The notes: generated by a model not told the origin, from the letters alone. DNA of 64,000 bases from Klebsiella quasivariicola (GCF_002269255.1 NZ_CP022823.1:5084001-5148000); one strand, 5' to 3'. Positions 41,174 through 51,406 are shown, counted from the stretch's first letter. Program-made: numbers and translations.

Positions 41174-41902
41174 CTACGCCGCCTTCTCGCTGTGGGTCAC
41201 GTCGGCGGAAAAGACATAGCCCAGACCGCGCAGGGTTTTAATCAACGTCGGCTGATGCGGGTTTAACTCGATTTTGCGGCGCAGGCGCATGATCAGCACG
41301 TCGATGGTCCGGTCGAACACCTCAGTGCTTTCATTATGAGTCAGCGCCAGCAGCTGTTCGCGATTCAATACCCGGCGCGCGTTCTGCGCCAGCGCCAGCA
41401 GCAGGCCATATTCTCCCTGGGTCAGCGGGATCGCCTGCTGCTGCGGGTTATACAGTTCGCAGCGCGTGGTATCCAGCCGCCAGCCGTTAAACGTCAGGCC
41501 GCTGCCGACGCCCGACGTCTCGCCGGCCAGCGCCCCGCTGCGTCGCAGTACCGCTTTCACCCGGGCGACCACCACCCGCGAGCTGAAAGGTTTGGCGATG
41601 TAATCATCGGCGCCCATCTCCAGGCCCACCACTACATCAGACTCACTGCCCAGACCAGACAGCATCACCACCGGCAGCTCAGGCCGCGTGCGCTGCAGCT
41701 GCTGAAGCACCTGCAGACCATGGGTATCCGGCAGGATCATATCCAGCAAAACCAGCGCGATGTCTGCCCGCTGCGCCACCCTCGCCAGCGCGTCGCCGCC
41801 GGTCTGGCAGACCAATACTTCAAACGCGTGCGCGCCAAGCACATCGCTGAGCAGCTCGCCCATCGCCCTGTCATCATCCACCACCAGAATGACTGGTTTC
41901 AT
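41174..41902 (-). CDS. OmpR-type response regulator
   Basis: 242 residues from the ATG at 41902 (AGAGG six bases upstream); the frame runs to 41992 without a better site. Receiver domain: acidic pocket VVDDD (8-12), phosphoacceptor Asp54 (LLDMILPD) and Lys104 (IAKPF). C-terminal winged helix: LTQGEYGLLLALAQNARRVL, DRTIDVLIMRLRRKIE and TLRGLGYVFSAD. It is the only response-regulator gene in the window and shares the locus with the hybrid kinase and ABC importer, so pairing with that kinase is likely. No kinase gene is adjacent in its own operon. Confidence 0.9.
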   Translation of the reverse strand: MKPVILVVDDDRAMGELLSDVLGAHAFEVLVCQTGGDALARVAQRADIALVLLDMILPDTHGLQVLQQLQRTRPELPVVMLSGLGSESDVVVGLEMGADDYIAKPFSSRVVVARVKAVLRRSGALAGETSGVGSGLTFNGWRLDTTRCELYNPQQQAIPLTQGEYGLLLALAQNARRVLNREQLLALTHNESTEVFDRTIDVLIMRLRRKIELNPHQPTLIKTLRGLGYVFSADVTHSEKAA

Positions 41903-42105
41903 TTTTGCCTCTGCCCGCCGGGAAATAGTGTCAGTCTGATCGATTCTGCAAGGGTGCGCCGACAAATTCCTCTCCCGGTGACATTTTTTCAAGCGCCGTC
42001 ACATCTCCAGCGTATCGACACGTCAAATCTGTCGACAGGCTGTTTTTCGTCAGCATTTCGCCCAAAAAAGCCACGTATTATCAAGGAATACCCACAGTGA
42101 AAATA

Positions 42106-42121
42106 TGGCATAGAAGATGCA
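42106..42121 (+). promoter_or_regulatory. Sigma-54 promoter of fdhF
   Basis: TGGCATAGAAGATGCA fits the -24 GG / -12 GC sigma-54 pattern with correct spacing and closely matches the E. coli fdhF promoter. It lies about 55 bases before the start codon. In E. coli FhlA activates it with formate from upstream sites; I did not place those sites. Confidence 0.88.
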
Positions 42122-42174
42122 TAGTGACGGCGCGATAGCGCAAACGCGCCCATTGAATAACTGGAGCAAGACCG

Positions 42175-44322
42175 ATGAAAAAAGTCGTCACGGTTTGCCC
42201 GTATTGCGCATCAGGTTGCAAAATCAACCTGGTGGTCGATAACGGCAAAATCGTTCGGGCTGAAGCGGCGCAGGGGAAAACCAACCAGGGAACCCTGTGC
42301 CTGAAGGGCTATTATGGCTGGGACTTCATTAATGATACCCAGATCCTGACGCCGCGCCTGAAAACCCCTATGATCCGTCGTGAACGCGGCGGCAAGCTGG
42401 AAGCCGTCTCCTGGGACGAGGCGCTGGATTACGTCGCCACCCGTCTCAGCGCCATTAAAGCCAAATATGGCCCGGATGCAATCCAAACCACCGGCTCCTC
42501 CCGCGGCACCGGTAATGAAACCAACTATGTGATGCAAAAATTCGCGCGCGCCGTTATTGGTACCAATAACGTCGACTGCTGCGCTCGCGTCTGACACGGC
42601 CCTTCGGTTGCAGGTCTGCACCAGTCGGTCGGTAACGGCGCCATGAGTAATGCCATCACGGAGATTGATAACACCGATCTGGTGTTTATCTTCGGTTATA
42701 ACCCGGCGGATTCCCACCCTATCGTGGCGAATCACGTCATTAACGCTAAACGCAACGGGGCGAAAATTATCGTCTGCGACCCGCGCAAAATTGAGACTGC
42801 GCGCATCGCCGATATGCACATTGCGCTGAAGAACGGCTCGAATATCGCGCTGCTCAACGCCATTGGCCACGTGATTATTGAAGAGGATCTGTACGATAAA
42901 TCCTTCGTCGCCAGCCGTTCCGAAGGCTTCGAGGAGTATCGAAAAATCGTTGAAGGCTATACGCCGGAGTCGGTAGAAGAGATCACCGGGGTCAGCGCCC
43001 AGGAGATCCGCGCCTGCGCCCGGATGTACGCCAGCGCCAAATCCGCCGCCATCCTGTGGGGCATGGGCGTCACCCAGTTCTACCAGGGCGTGGAGACAGT
43101 ACGGTCGCTGACCAGCCTGGCCATTCTCACCGGCAACCTCGGCAAGCCGAGCGTCGGCGTCAACCCGGTGCGCGGTCAGAACAACGTCCAGGGCGCCTGC
43201 GATATGGGCGCACTGCCGGACACCTATCCGGGCTACCAGTACGTCAAGTTCCCGGAGAACCGCGAGAAATTCGCCAAAGCCTGGGGCGTGGAAAGCCTGC
43301 CGGCGCATACCGGCTATCGCATCAGCGAATTGCCGCACCGCGCGGCGCACGGTGAAGTGCGGGCGGCGTACATTATGGGTGAAGATCCGCTGCAGACCGA
43401 TGCCGAACTCTCGGCGGTCCGCAAAGCATTCGACGATCTGGAACTGGTTATCGTCCAGGATATTTTCATGACCAAAACCGCCTCCGCGGCCGACGTCATC
43501 CTGCCGTCCACCTCGTGGGGCGAGCACGAAGGCGTCTATACCGCAGCGGACCGCGGCTTCCAGCGCTTCTTTAAAGCGGTGGAGCCGAAGTGGGACCTGA
43601 AAACCGACTGGCAGATCATCAGCGAAATCGCCACCCGGATGGGCTATCCGATGCACTACAACAACACCCAGGAGATTTGGGATGAGTTGCGGCATCTGTG
43701 TCCGGACTTCTACGGCGCCACCTACGAGAAAATGGGTGAGCTCGGCTATGTCATGTGGCCGTGCCGCGATGAGTCCGACGCCGACCAGGGGACGTCGTAT
43801 CTGTTTAAAGAGAAATTCGATACCCCGAACGGGCTGGCGCAGTTCTTCACCTGCGACTGGGTCGCGCCGATCGATAAGCTTACCGACGAGTACCCAATGG
43901 TGCTGTCGACGGTGCGCGAAGTCGGCCACTACTCGTGTCGTTCAATGACCGGTAACTGCGCGGCGCTGGCGGCGCTGGCGGATGAGCCTGGCTATGCGCA
44001 AATCAACACCGCCGATGCCGAACGGTTAGGCATCGAAGATGAAGCGCTGGTGTGGGTGAATTCGCGTAAGGGCCGCATCATCACTCGCGCACAGGTCAGC
44101 GACCGGCCGAATAAAGGCGCGGTGTACATGACCTACCAGTGGTGGATTGGTGCCTGTAACGAGCTGGTGTCGGAGAACCTGAGTCCGATAACCAAAACGC
44201 CGGAGTACAAGTACTGCGCGGTCAACGTTGAGCGGATTGCCGATCAGCGCGCGGCAGAACAGTACGTGATCGATGAGTACAACAAGCTGAAAGCCCGCCT
44301 GCGCGAAAGCGCAATGGGTTAA
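42175..44322 (+). CDS. fdhF: FdhF, formate dehydrogenase H (selenoprotein)
   Basis: Molybdenum (bis-MGD) enzyme of the formate hydrogenlyase complex that oxidises formate to CO2 during fermentation. Read as one gene of 715 residues with UGA at codon 140 (42592-42594) decoded as selenocysteine; the surrounding protein (NNVDCCARV-U-HGPSVAGLHQ) and total length match E. coli exactly. The [4Fe-4S] cysteines are in VCPYCASGCK and GTLCLKG. Gene finders would split it into 42175-42594 and 42643-44322, since the second frame has an internal ATG. Transcription is from a sigma-54 promoter. Confidence 0.98.
42592..42635 (+). other. UGA selenocysteine codon and SECIS element of fdhF
   Basis: The 40 or so bases after the UGA form the bacterial SECIS hairpin: the apical part GGTTGCAGGTCTGCACC (42606-42622) pairs TGCA with TGCA around GGTC with a bulged T, as in the E. 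coli fdhF element recognised by SelB. Outer arms (CGGCC and GGTCGG) also pair. Confidence 0.95.
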
Positions 44323-44345
44323 GGTTCGAACCTTTGTACCATTGA

Positions 44346-44765
44346 GTAGCCCCGGTAAGCGATAGCGTACCGGGGATTTTCCCCGGAGGCGGCGCATTGC
44401 GCCTTCTCCGGGCTACCAAATCACACAACGCTGTAGCCCCGGTAAGCGGTAGCGCTACCGGGGATTTTCCCCGGAGGCGGCGCATTGCGCCTTCTCCGGG
44501 CTACCAAATCACACAACGCTGTAGCCCCGGTAAGCGGTAGCGCTACCGGGGATTTTCCCCGGAGGCGGCGCATTGCGCCTTCTCCGGGCTACCAAATCAC
44601 ACAACGCTGTAGCCCCGGCAAGCGGTAGCGCTACCGGGGATTTTCCCGGGAGGCGGTGCGTTGCGCCTTCTCCGGGCTACCAAATCGCACAACGCTGTAG
44701 CCCCGGTAAGCGGTAGCGCTACCGGGGATTTTCCCCGGAGGCGGTGCGTTGCGCCTTCTCCGGGT
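44346..44765. repeat. Five tandem 88-bp BIME units
   Basis: GTAGCCCCGG starts near-identical units at 44346, 44433, 44521, 44609 and 44697 (87-88 base period). Each contains GGTAGCGCTACC, GGGGATTTTCCCC and a GGCGGCGCATTGCGCC hairpin, followed by a spacer ending CAAATCACACAACGCT. The array occupies most of the 528 bases between fdhF and yjcO; no gene is present. The unit-to-unit identity indicates recent tandem duplication. Confidence 0.93.
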
Positions 44766-44850
44766 ATTCACACCGCTAATTCCTGCCATTTTCTTCTTTT
44801 TCGCCTCCCTTTATACTGCGCGCTATGTTCCTTACTGATAATAAATACAA

Positions 44851-45537
44851 ATGAAATACCTCTTTTTATTTTTACTGGTTTTCACCAGCGGCGCAGCGGT
44901 GGCCACCGAACCCGGCAGTCAGTATCAACAGCAGGCGGAAGCCGGCGATCGACGCGCACAATATTATCTTGCCGATACCTGGGTCAGCTCCGGCGATTAT
45001 CAGAAAGCCGAATACTGGGCACAGAAAGCGGCCGCCCAGGGCGATGGCGATGCGCTGGCGCTGCTGGCGCAGCTCAAAATTCGCAACCCCCAGCAGGCGG
45101 ACTATCCGCAGGCCCGCCAGCTGGCGGAAAAAGCCGTCGAAGCCGGCAGTAAATCCGGGGAGATCGTCCTCGCGCGGGTGCTGGTCAACCGTCAGGCTGG
45201 CCCCACCGATGTGGCGCACGCCATCACGCTGCTGCAGGATGCCGCCCGGGATAGCGAAAGCGATGCGGCGGTCGACGCCCAGATGCTGCTGGGGCTGATC
45301 TACGCCAGCGGCGTGCACGGCCCGGAAGATGATGTGAAAGCGAGCGAATACTTCAAAGGCAGCTCGGCGCTCTCGCGGACCGGCTATGCCGAATACTGGG
45401 CCGGGATGATGTTCCAGCAGGGAGAGAAAGGCTTTATCGAGCCGAATAAACAGAAGGCGCTGCACTGGCTCAACGTCAGTTGTCTGGAGGGGTTTGATAC
45501 CGGTTGCGAAGAGTTTGACCGGATCAGTAAAGGATAA
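44851..45537 (+). CDS. yjcO: YjcO, exported Sel1-repeat protein
   Basis: 228 residues with signal peptide (cleavage after AAVA). The rest consists of Sel1/TPR-like repeats: AEAGDRRAQYYLADTW, KAEYWAQKAAAQGDGDALAL, ARQLAEKAVEAGSKSGEIVL, DAQMLLGLIYASG and KALHWLNVSCLEGFDTGCEE. Presumably periplasmic and involved in protein-protein contacts; function unknown. Position between fdhF and gltP is as in E. coli. Confidence 0.92.
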   Translation: MKYLFLFLLVFTSGAAVATEPGSQYQQQAEAGDRRAQYYLADTWVSSGDYQKAEYWAQKAAAQGDGDALALLAQLKIRNPQQADYPQARQLAEKAVEAGSKSGEIVLARVLVNRQAGPTDVAHAITLLQDAARDSESDAAVDAQMLLGLIYASGVHGPEDDVKASEYFKGSSALSRTGYAEYWAGMMFQQGEKGFIEPNKQKALHWLNVSCLEGFDTGCEEFDRISKG

Positions 45538-45540
45538 GAA

Positions 45541-45568
45541 AAAGCCCGGCGTACCAGCGCCGGGCTTT
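45541..45568. terminator. Bidirectional terminator between yjcO and gltP
   Basis: AAAGCCCGGCG and CGCCGGGCTTT form an 11-pair stem with A and T runs on either side (GAAAAAGCC upstream, CTTTGTGTTTT downstream), serving both convergent genes. Confidence 0.9.
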
Positions 45569-45573
45569 GTGTT

Positions 45574-46887
45574 TTATTGGGCGGTTTTATCAAACTTGCC
45601 CAGCACTTCGCGTTCATACGCCAGCGCTTTTTTGCGGTCGAACTTATGCTCCCACTTGGCGATAACCAGCACCGCCAGCGCATTACCCACCACGTTCAGC
45701 GCAGTACGCGCCATGTCGAGAATACGGTCGACGCCGGCAATAAAGGCGAGGCCTTCCAGCGGGATCCCGACGCTACCCAGGGTGGCCAGCAGCACCACGA
45801 AGGAGACGCCCGGCACGCCGGCGATCCCTTTAGAGGTCACCATCAGGGTCAGCACCAGGGTGATCTCCTGCCAGATGGAGAGGTCGATACCATACAGCTG
45901 GGCGATAAAGATCGCCGCGATGCTCTGATACAGCGTTGAGCCATCGAGGTTAAAGGAGTAACCGGTCGGCACCACAAAGCTGGTGATCGACGCAGGTGCG
46001 CCATAGGCTTCCATCTTCTCGATAATACGCGGCAGCACGCTCTCTGAACTGGCGGTGGAGTAAGCCAGAATCAGCTCATCCTTCAGGATGCGGATCAGGA
46101 TCCAGATGCTCAGACCGCACAGACGCGCGACAATCCCCAGCACCACCAGCGCGAAGAACAGGATCGCGAAGTAAACCAGCAGCACCAGCTTGGCCAACGG
46201 CCACAGCGAGGCGAAACCAAAGGTGGCGACGGTCACCGAAATCAGAGCGAACACCCCGATCGGCGCATAGCGCATCACCATGTGGGTGACTTTAAACATG
46301 GTTTCGGAGATGGAGCGGAAGACCGTCACCAGCGGCTCACGGTGGGTCGCCGGCAGCGAGGAGAGCCCCAGACCAAACAGCACCGAGAAGAAGATAATCG
46401 GCAGCATATCGCCTTTCGCCATCGACGCCACGATGTTGGTCGGCACCAGCGACAGGATAGTGCCCATCAGGCCATGCGCATGGCTCTGCACCTCGGCAGT
46501 GGTGCTTTGGTATTTCGAAATATCGACCGCCGCCAGCTGCGACATATCAATGCCCGTTCCCGGCTGGAAAACGTTGGCCAGGGTAATACCCAGCACAATC
46601 GCCACCGTGGTGATCACTTCGAAATAGATAATGGTTTTGGCACCGATCCGGCCTAACTGTTTGGCATCGCCAACGCCGGCAATCCCGACCACCAGGGTCG
46701 AAATGACAATCGGGACCACGATCATTTTAATCAGATGGATAAAGATATCGCCCGCCGGCGTCAGCAAATTGCTAATTAACCAATCGCGACTTTCGGCGTG
46801 GTAATGCAGATAACTGCCCAGAAGGATACCCAGCACCAGGGCTAGCAAAATTTGCCAGGCCAGACTGACTTTTTTTGTTTTCTTCAC
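45574..46887 (-). CDS. gltP: GltP, glutamate/aspartate:proton symporter
   Basis: 437 residues when started at the GTG at 46887 (AGGAAG eight bases upstream), which equals the E. coli length; the TTG at 46902 lacks that support. DAACS-family carrier: eight membrane helices and two re-entrant loops, with the conserved SSESVLPRI serine-rich loop, VPTGYSFNLDGSTLY, and GIAGVPGVSFVVLLATLGSVG. Convergent with yjcO and divergent from acs. Confidence 0.95.
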   Translation of the reverse strand: MKKTKKVSLAWQILLALVLGILLGSYLHYHAESRDWLISNLLTPAGDIFIHLIKMIVVPIVISTLVVGIAGVGDAKQLGRIGAKTIIYFEVITTVAIVLGITLANVFQPGTGIDMSQLAAVDISKYQSTTAEVQSHAHGLMGTILSLVPTNIVASMAKGDMLPIIFFSVLFGLGLSSLPATHREPLVTVFRSISETMFKVTHMVMRYAPIGVFALISVTVATFGFASLWPLAKLVLLVYFAILFFALVVLGIVARLCGLSIWILIRILKDELILAYSTASSESVLPRIIEKMEAYGAPASITSFVVPTGYSFNLDGSTLYQSIAAIFIAQLYGIDLSIWQEITLVLTLMVTSKGIAGVPGVSFVVLLATLGSVGIPLEGLAFIAGVDRILDMARTALNVVGNALAVLVIAKWEHKFDRKKALAYEREVLGKFDKTAQ

Positions 46888-47299
46888 TACTGACTTCCTC
46901 AATGAAAGGCACCATTCCTTTTCGTCATGGTACCCACTGCAGGGGGTATGAATTGTGTTGCGTTGCTTTGTAGGGTTATTTAACGCGCAATATCAGTATC
47001 ATTTGCACGGCATGCTGTGCAAGCCTTTAAGAACAGGGCTTTCCTCTGCTTTTATGCATAAAGCAGCGAATTTCCCCCAGTTACATTGCATAAGTATTTG
47101 TAATAAAAAATATTTCACACCATCAGTTTCTATAAATTCATTTCCGTAATTATTTCACTTCAAAGTTTCATTTGATGAAATTTCACTCAGTTTAATCATT
47201 GCGTGATCTGCCCCCCAATTAACAAACAAAGCTGTCAGAACCCCTACTATTAACGTTTGTTTGACATATATTTAACAAGTTCAAAGGAGAAAAAAAGCC
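46888..47299. promoter_or_regulatory. gltP/acs divergent control region
   Basis: 412 AT-rich bases between divergent gltP and acs. In E. coli acs is driven from this region by CRP with FIS and IHF. Half-sites resembling TTTCAC and GCGTGATCT are scattered between 47110 and 47210, but no full CRP palindrome stands out. AAGGAG lies ten bases before the acs ATG. Confidence 0.45.
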
Positions 47300-49258
47300 A
47301 TGAGCCAAATACACAAACACCCTATTCCCGCTAATATTGCGGAACGTTGCCTGATTAACCCGGATCAGTACAAGGCGCAATACCAACAATCCATAACCGA
47401 CCCTGATACATTTTGGGGCGAGCAGGGCAAAATCCTCAACTGGATACGCCCCTATACCCGCGTGAAGAACACCTCCTTCGCACCGGGTAATATTTCCATC
47501 AAATGGTATGAAGACGGCACCCTGAACCTCGCCGCCAACTGCCTCGATCGCCATCTCGCCGAGCGCGGCGATCAAACCGCCATCATCTGGGAAGGTGACG
47601 ACGCCAGCCAGAGCAAGCATATCACCTACCGTGAACTGCATGCGGACGTGTGCCGCTTCGCCAATGCCCTGCTCGACCTTGGGATTAAAAAAGGCGACGT
47701 AGTCGCCATCTATATGCCGATGGTGCCGGAAGCCGCGGTGGCGATGCTGGCCTGCGCCCGCATCGGGGCGATCCACTCGGTCATTTTCGGCGGCTTCTCG
47801 CCGGAGGCGGTGGCCGGACGCATTATCGACTCCAGCTCGCGCCTGGTGATCACCGCTGACGAAGGGCTACGCGCCGGTCGCGCCATCCCGCTGAAGAAAA
47901 ACGTCGATGACGCGCTGAAAAACCCGAACGTCAAAAGCATTGAGCACGTGGTGGTCCTGAAACGCACCGGCGGTAACATCGACTGGCAGGAAGGCCGTGA
48001 CCTGTGGTGGAGCGATCTGATGGCGAACGCCAGCGCCGAACACCGGCCCGTCGAAATGAACGCCGAAGATCCGTTGTTCATCCTCTATACCTCCGGCTCC
48101 ACCGGAAAACCGAAAGGGGTGCTGCACACCACCGGCGGTTATCTGGTCTACGCGGCCACCACCTTTAAATACGTTTTCGACTACCATCCGGGCGATATTT
48201 ACTGGTGCACCGCCGACGTGGGCTGGGTCACCGGCCATAGCTATCTGCTGTACGGCCCGCTGGCCTGCGGCGCCACTACCCTGATGTTCGAAGGGGTGCC
48301 GAACTGGCCAACGCCGGCGCGTATGTGTCAGGTCGTCGATAAGCATAAGGTCAACATTCTCTATACCGCCCCGACGGCTATCCGCGCCCTGATGGCGGAA
48401 GGCGACAAAGCGATCGAAGGCACAGACCGCTCCTCCCTGCGTATTCTCGGCTCGGTCGGCGAACCGATTAACCCGGAAGCCTGGGAGTGGTACTGGAAGA
48501 AGATCGGCAACGAGAAGTGCCCGGTGATGGACACCTGGTGGCAGACCGAAACCGGCGGCTTTATGATCACCCCGCTGCCGGGCGCGATCGAACTGAAGGC
48601 CGGCTCCGCGACGCGTCCGTTCTTCGGCGTCCAGCCGGTGCTGGTGGATAACGAAGGCCTGCCGCTGGATGGCGCCACCGAAGGCAATCTTGCCATCGCC
48701 GACTCCTGGCCTGGCCAGGCGCGTACCCTGTTCGGCGATCATGAACGCTTTGAGCAAACCTACTTCTCCACCTTCAAAAATATGTACTTTAGCGGCGACG
48801 GCGCGCGCCGTGATGAAGATGGTTACTACTGGATCACCGGCCGCGTGGATGACGTCCTGAACGTCTCCGGCCACCGCCTGGGTACCGCCGAGATCGAATC
48901 GGCGCTGGTCTCGCACCCGAAAATCGCCGAAGCGGCGGTGGTGGGGATCCCGCATAACATCAAAGGCCAGGCCATCTACGCTTACGTGACGCTCAATCAC
49001 GGCGAAGAGCCTACCCCGGAGCTGTATGCCGAAGTGCGTAACTGGGTGCGCAAAGAGATCGGCCCGCTGGCGACGCCGGATGTGCTGCACTGGACCGATT
49101 CGCTACCGAAAACCCGCTCGGGCAAAATCATGCGCCGCATACTGCGCAAGATTGCCGCGGGCGACACCAGCAACCTCGGCGATACTTCGACCCTCGCCGA
49201 TCCTGGCGTCGTGGAAAAACTGCTCGAAGAGAAGCAGGCCATCACCATGCCATCGTAA
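47300..49258 (+). CDS. acs: Acs, acetyl-CoA synthetase
   Basis: Activates acetate to acetyl-CoA through acetyl-AMP for scavenging low acetate. 652 residues, as in E. coli. The adenylation motif YTSGSTGKPKGVLH and the WWQTETGGF motif are intact, and the C-terminal domain holds the catalytic lysine in TRSGKIMRRILR (residue about 609), whose acetylation switches the enzyme off in enterics. Followed by yjcH and actP. Confidence 0.98.
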   Translation: MSQIHKHPIPANIAERCLINPDQYKAQYQQSITDPDTFWGEQGKILNWIRPYTRVKNTSFAPGNISIKWYEDGTLNLAANCLDRHLAERGDQTAIIWEGDDASQSKHITYRELHADVCRFANALLDLGIKKGDVVAIYMPMVPEAAVAMLACARIGAIHSVIFGGFSPEAVAGRIIDSSSRLVITADEGLRAGRAIPLKKNVDDALKNPNVKSIEHVVVLKRTGGNIDWQEGRDLWWSDLMANASAEHRPVEMNAEDPLFILYTSGSTGKPKGVLHTTGGYLVYAATTFKYVFDYHPGDIYWCTADVGWVTGHSYLLYGPLACGATTLMFEGVPNWPTPARMCQVVDKHKVNILYTAPTAIRALMAEGDKAIEGTDRSSLRILGSVGEPINPEAWEWYWKKIGNEKCPVMDTWWQTETGGFMITPLPGAIELKAGSATRPFFGVQPVLVDNEGLPLDGATEGNLAIADSWPGQARTLFGDHERFEQTYFSTFKNMYFSGDGARRDEDGYYWITGRVDDVLNVSGHRLGTAEIESALVSHPKIAEAAVVGIPHNIKGQAIYAYVTLNHGEEPTPELYAEVRNWVRKEIGPLATPDVLHWTDSLPKTRSGKIMRRILRKIAAGDTSNLGDTSTLADPGVVEKLLEEKQAITMPS

Positions 49259-49442
49259 GTAAGGACCGATTCCCTACACCCTCTCCCCCTTCCGGGGAGG
49301 GGATAAAAATAAGTCCCTCCCCCAGGATTTCACTCGCAGGAACGCCGTCAGCAAACCCTGCCCCGGCTACGTCGCCGGAGGGGTTGCTGCCGCCAGCGTC
49401 CGCCGTGTGGGTGACGAAAGGGAGACCTCTGGAGACGCTAAG

Positions 49443-49754
49443 ATGAATGAACAACTTTGTCAGCGGATAGAAAATAGTGCGCATTTCAGGGAGTTAGTTG
49501 CATCACGGCAACGGTTTGCCGCCATTCTGTCAGTGATTATGTTAGTGATCTATGTGGGCTTTATTTTGCTTATCGCCTTTGCACCCGGCTGGCTCGGCAC
49601 CCCGCTGCACGCCGGAACCAGCGTCACCCGCGGGATCCCGATCGGCATTGGCGTGATCGTCATTTCGTTTATCCTGACCGGTATTTATGTCTGGCGGGCC
49701 AATGGTGAATTCGATCGTTTGACCAAGAGTGTTCTGAACGAGGTAAAAGCATGA
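49443..49754 (+). CDS. yjcH: YjcH, DUF485 membrane protein
   Basis: 103 residues from the ATG at 49443. Two hydrophobic helices (about 28-50 and 63-85) and the RQRFAAILSVIMLVIYVGFI start of DUF485. These proteins are encoded with ActP-type acetate permeases and are thought to assist them. It is separated from acs by 184 bases containing a CCCCTTCCGGGGAGGGG hairpin, and overlaps actP by four bases. Confidence 0.94.
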   Translation: MNEQLCQRIENSAHFRELVASRQRFAAILSVIMLVIYVGFILLIAFAPGWLGTPLHAGTSVTRGIPIGIGVIVISFILTGIYVWRANGEFDRLTKSVLNEVKA

Positions 49755-51406
49755 GCAAGAGAGTCCTGACGGCGCTCGCCGCCACGCTACTGCCCCTTGG
49801 CGCTCACGCCGCAGACGCGATAACCGGCGCGGTACAGCGCCAGCCGACCAACTGGCAGGCGATAGTCATGTTCCTGATTTTCGTCGCTCTGACGCTGTAC
49901 ATCACCTACTGGGCCTCAAAACGGGTGCGTTCGCGCAGCGATTATTATACCGCCGGCGGCAATATTACCGGCTTCCAGAACGGGCTGGCGATTGCCGGTG
50001 ACTTTATGTCGGCGGCGTCGTTCCTCGGCATTTCCGCGCTGGTGTATACCTCCGGCTACGACGGGCTGATCTACTCGCTGGGCTTTCTCGTCGGCTGGCC
50101 GATTATCCTGTTTCTGATTGCCGAACGTCTGCGTAACCTTGGCCGCTATACCTTTGCCGACGTCGCCTCGTACCGCCTGAAGCAGGGGCCGATCCGCACC
50201 CTCTCCGCCTGCGGTTCGCTGGTGGTGGTGGCCCTGTATCTGATTGCCCAGATGGTGGGCGCCGGCAAGCTGATCCAGCTGCTGTTCGGCCTCAACTACC
50301 ACGTTGCGGTGGTGCTGGTTGGCGTGCTGATGGTGCTCTATGTCCTGTTCGGCGGCATGCTGGCGACCACCTGGGTGCAGATTATTAAAGCGGTTCTGCT
50401 GCTGTGCGGCGCCAGCTTTATGGCCTTTATGGTGATGAAGCACGTCGGCTTCAGCTTCAATAACCTGTTTACCGAGGCGATGGCCGTCCACCCGAAAGGG
50501 GCGGCGATTATGAGTCCCGGCGGACTGGTGAAAGATCCGATATCGGCGCTCTCTCTGGGTCTGGGCCTGATGTTTGGTACCGCCGGCCTGCCTCATATCC
50601 TGATGCGTTTCTTCACCGTGAGCGACGCCAAAGAAGCGCGTAAAAGCGTGTTCTACGCCACCGGTTTTATGGGCTACTTCTATATTCTGACCTTTATCAT
50701 CGGCTTTGGCGCCATCATGCTGGTCGGCGCGAACCCAGTGTTCAAAGACGCAGCCGGGCAGCTTATCGGCGGCAATAATATGGCGGCGGTGCATCTGGCG
50801 GATGCCGTCGGCGGTAACCTGTTCCTCGGCTTTATCTCGGCGGTTGCTTTCGCCACGATTCTGGCGGTGGTGGCTGGCCTGACGCTCGCCGGCGCGTCAG
50901 CGGTGTCGCACGACCTGTACGCCAACGTCTTCCGCAAGGGCGCGACCGAGCGCCAGGAGCTGAAGGTGTCCAAGATCACCGTGCTGATCCTCGGGGTGGT
51001 GGCCATTCTGCTGGGTATTCTGTTTGAAAATCAGAACATCGCTTTCATGGTCGGCCTGGCCTTCTCCATCGCCGCCAGCTGTAACTTCCCGATTATTCTG
51101 CTGTCGATGTACTGGTCGAAGCTGACCACCCGCGGGGCGATGATCGGCGGCTGGCTGGGCCTGTTGACTGCAGTGATCCTGATGATCCTCGGACCCACCA
51201 TTTGGGTGCAGATCCTCGGCCATGAGAAAGCGCTGTTCCCGTATGAATATCCGGCGCTGTTCTCCATCGCCATCGCGTTCATCGGTATCTGGGTCTTCTC
51301 CGCGACCGATAACTCACCGGAAGGGTTGCGCGAGCGCGAGCAGTTCCGCGCCCAGTTTATCCGTTCACAAACCGGGATCGGTATCGAACGCGGCCAGGCG
51401 CACTAA
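49751..51406 (+). CDS. actP: ActP, acetate/glycolate:cation symporter
   Basis: 551 residues (E. coli 549), sodium:solute symporter family with about 13-14 hydrophobic helices. A cleavable-looking leader ends GAHAAD. Conserved segments are DYYTAGGNITGFQNGLAIAG, GTAGLPHILMRFFTV and ATILAVVAGLTLAGASAVSH. Imports acetate for Acs; ATGA overlap with yjcH couples their translation. Confidence 0.96.
   Translation: MSKRVLTALAATLLPLGAHAADAITGAVQRQPTNWQAIVMFLIFVALTLYITYWASKRVRSRSDYYTAGGNITGFQNGLAIAGDFMSAASFLGISALVYTSGYDGLIYSLGFLVGWPIILFLIAERLRNLGRYTFADVASYRLKQGPIRTLSACGSLVVVALYLIAQMVGAGKLIQLLFGLNYHVAVVLVGVLMVLYVLFGGMLATTWVQIIKAVLLLCGASFMAFMVMKHVGFSFNNLFTEAMAVHPKGAAIMSPGGLVKDPISALSLGLGLMFGTAGLPHILMRFFTVSDAKEARKSVFYATGFMGYFYILTFIIGFGAIMLVGANPVFKDAAGQLIGGNNMAAVHLADAVGGNLFLGFISAVAFATILAVVAGLTLAGASAVSHDLYANVFRKGATERQELKVSKITVLILGVVAILLGILFENQNIAFMVGLAFSIAASCNFPIILLSMYWSKLTTRGAMIGGWLGLLTAVILMILGPTIWVQILGHEKALFPYEYPALFSIAIAFIGIWVFSATDNSPEGLREREQFRAQFIRSQTGIGIERGQAH

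Noticed and set aside
42175..44322. fdhF appearing as two genes split by a TGA
   Set aside because: The TGA is at codon 140, flanked by the exact FdhF selenocysteine context and followed by a SECIS hairpin, so it is recoding and not a frameshift or pseudogene.
44346..44765. Possible CRISPR array
   Set aside because: The units are 88 bases of near-identical sequence with no unique spacers, and they carry REP-type palindromes; it is a BIME array.
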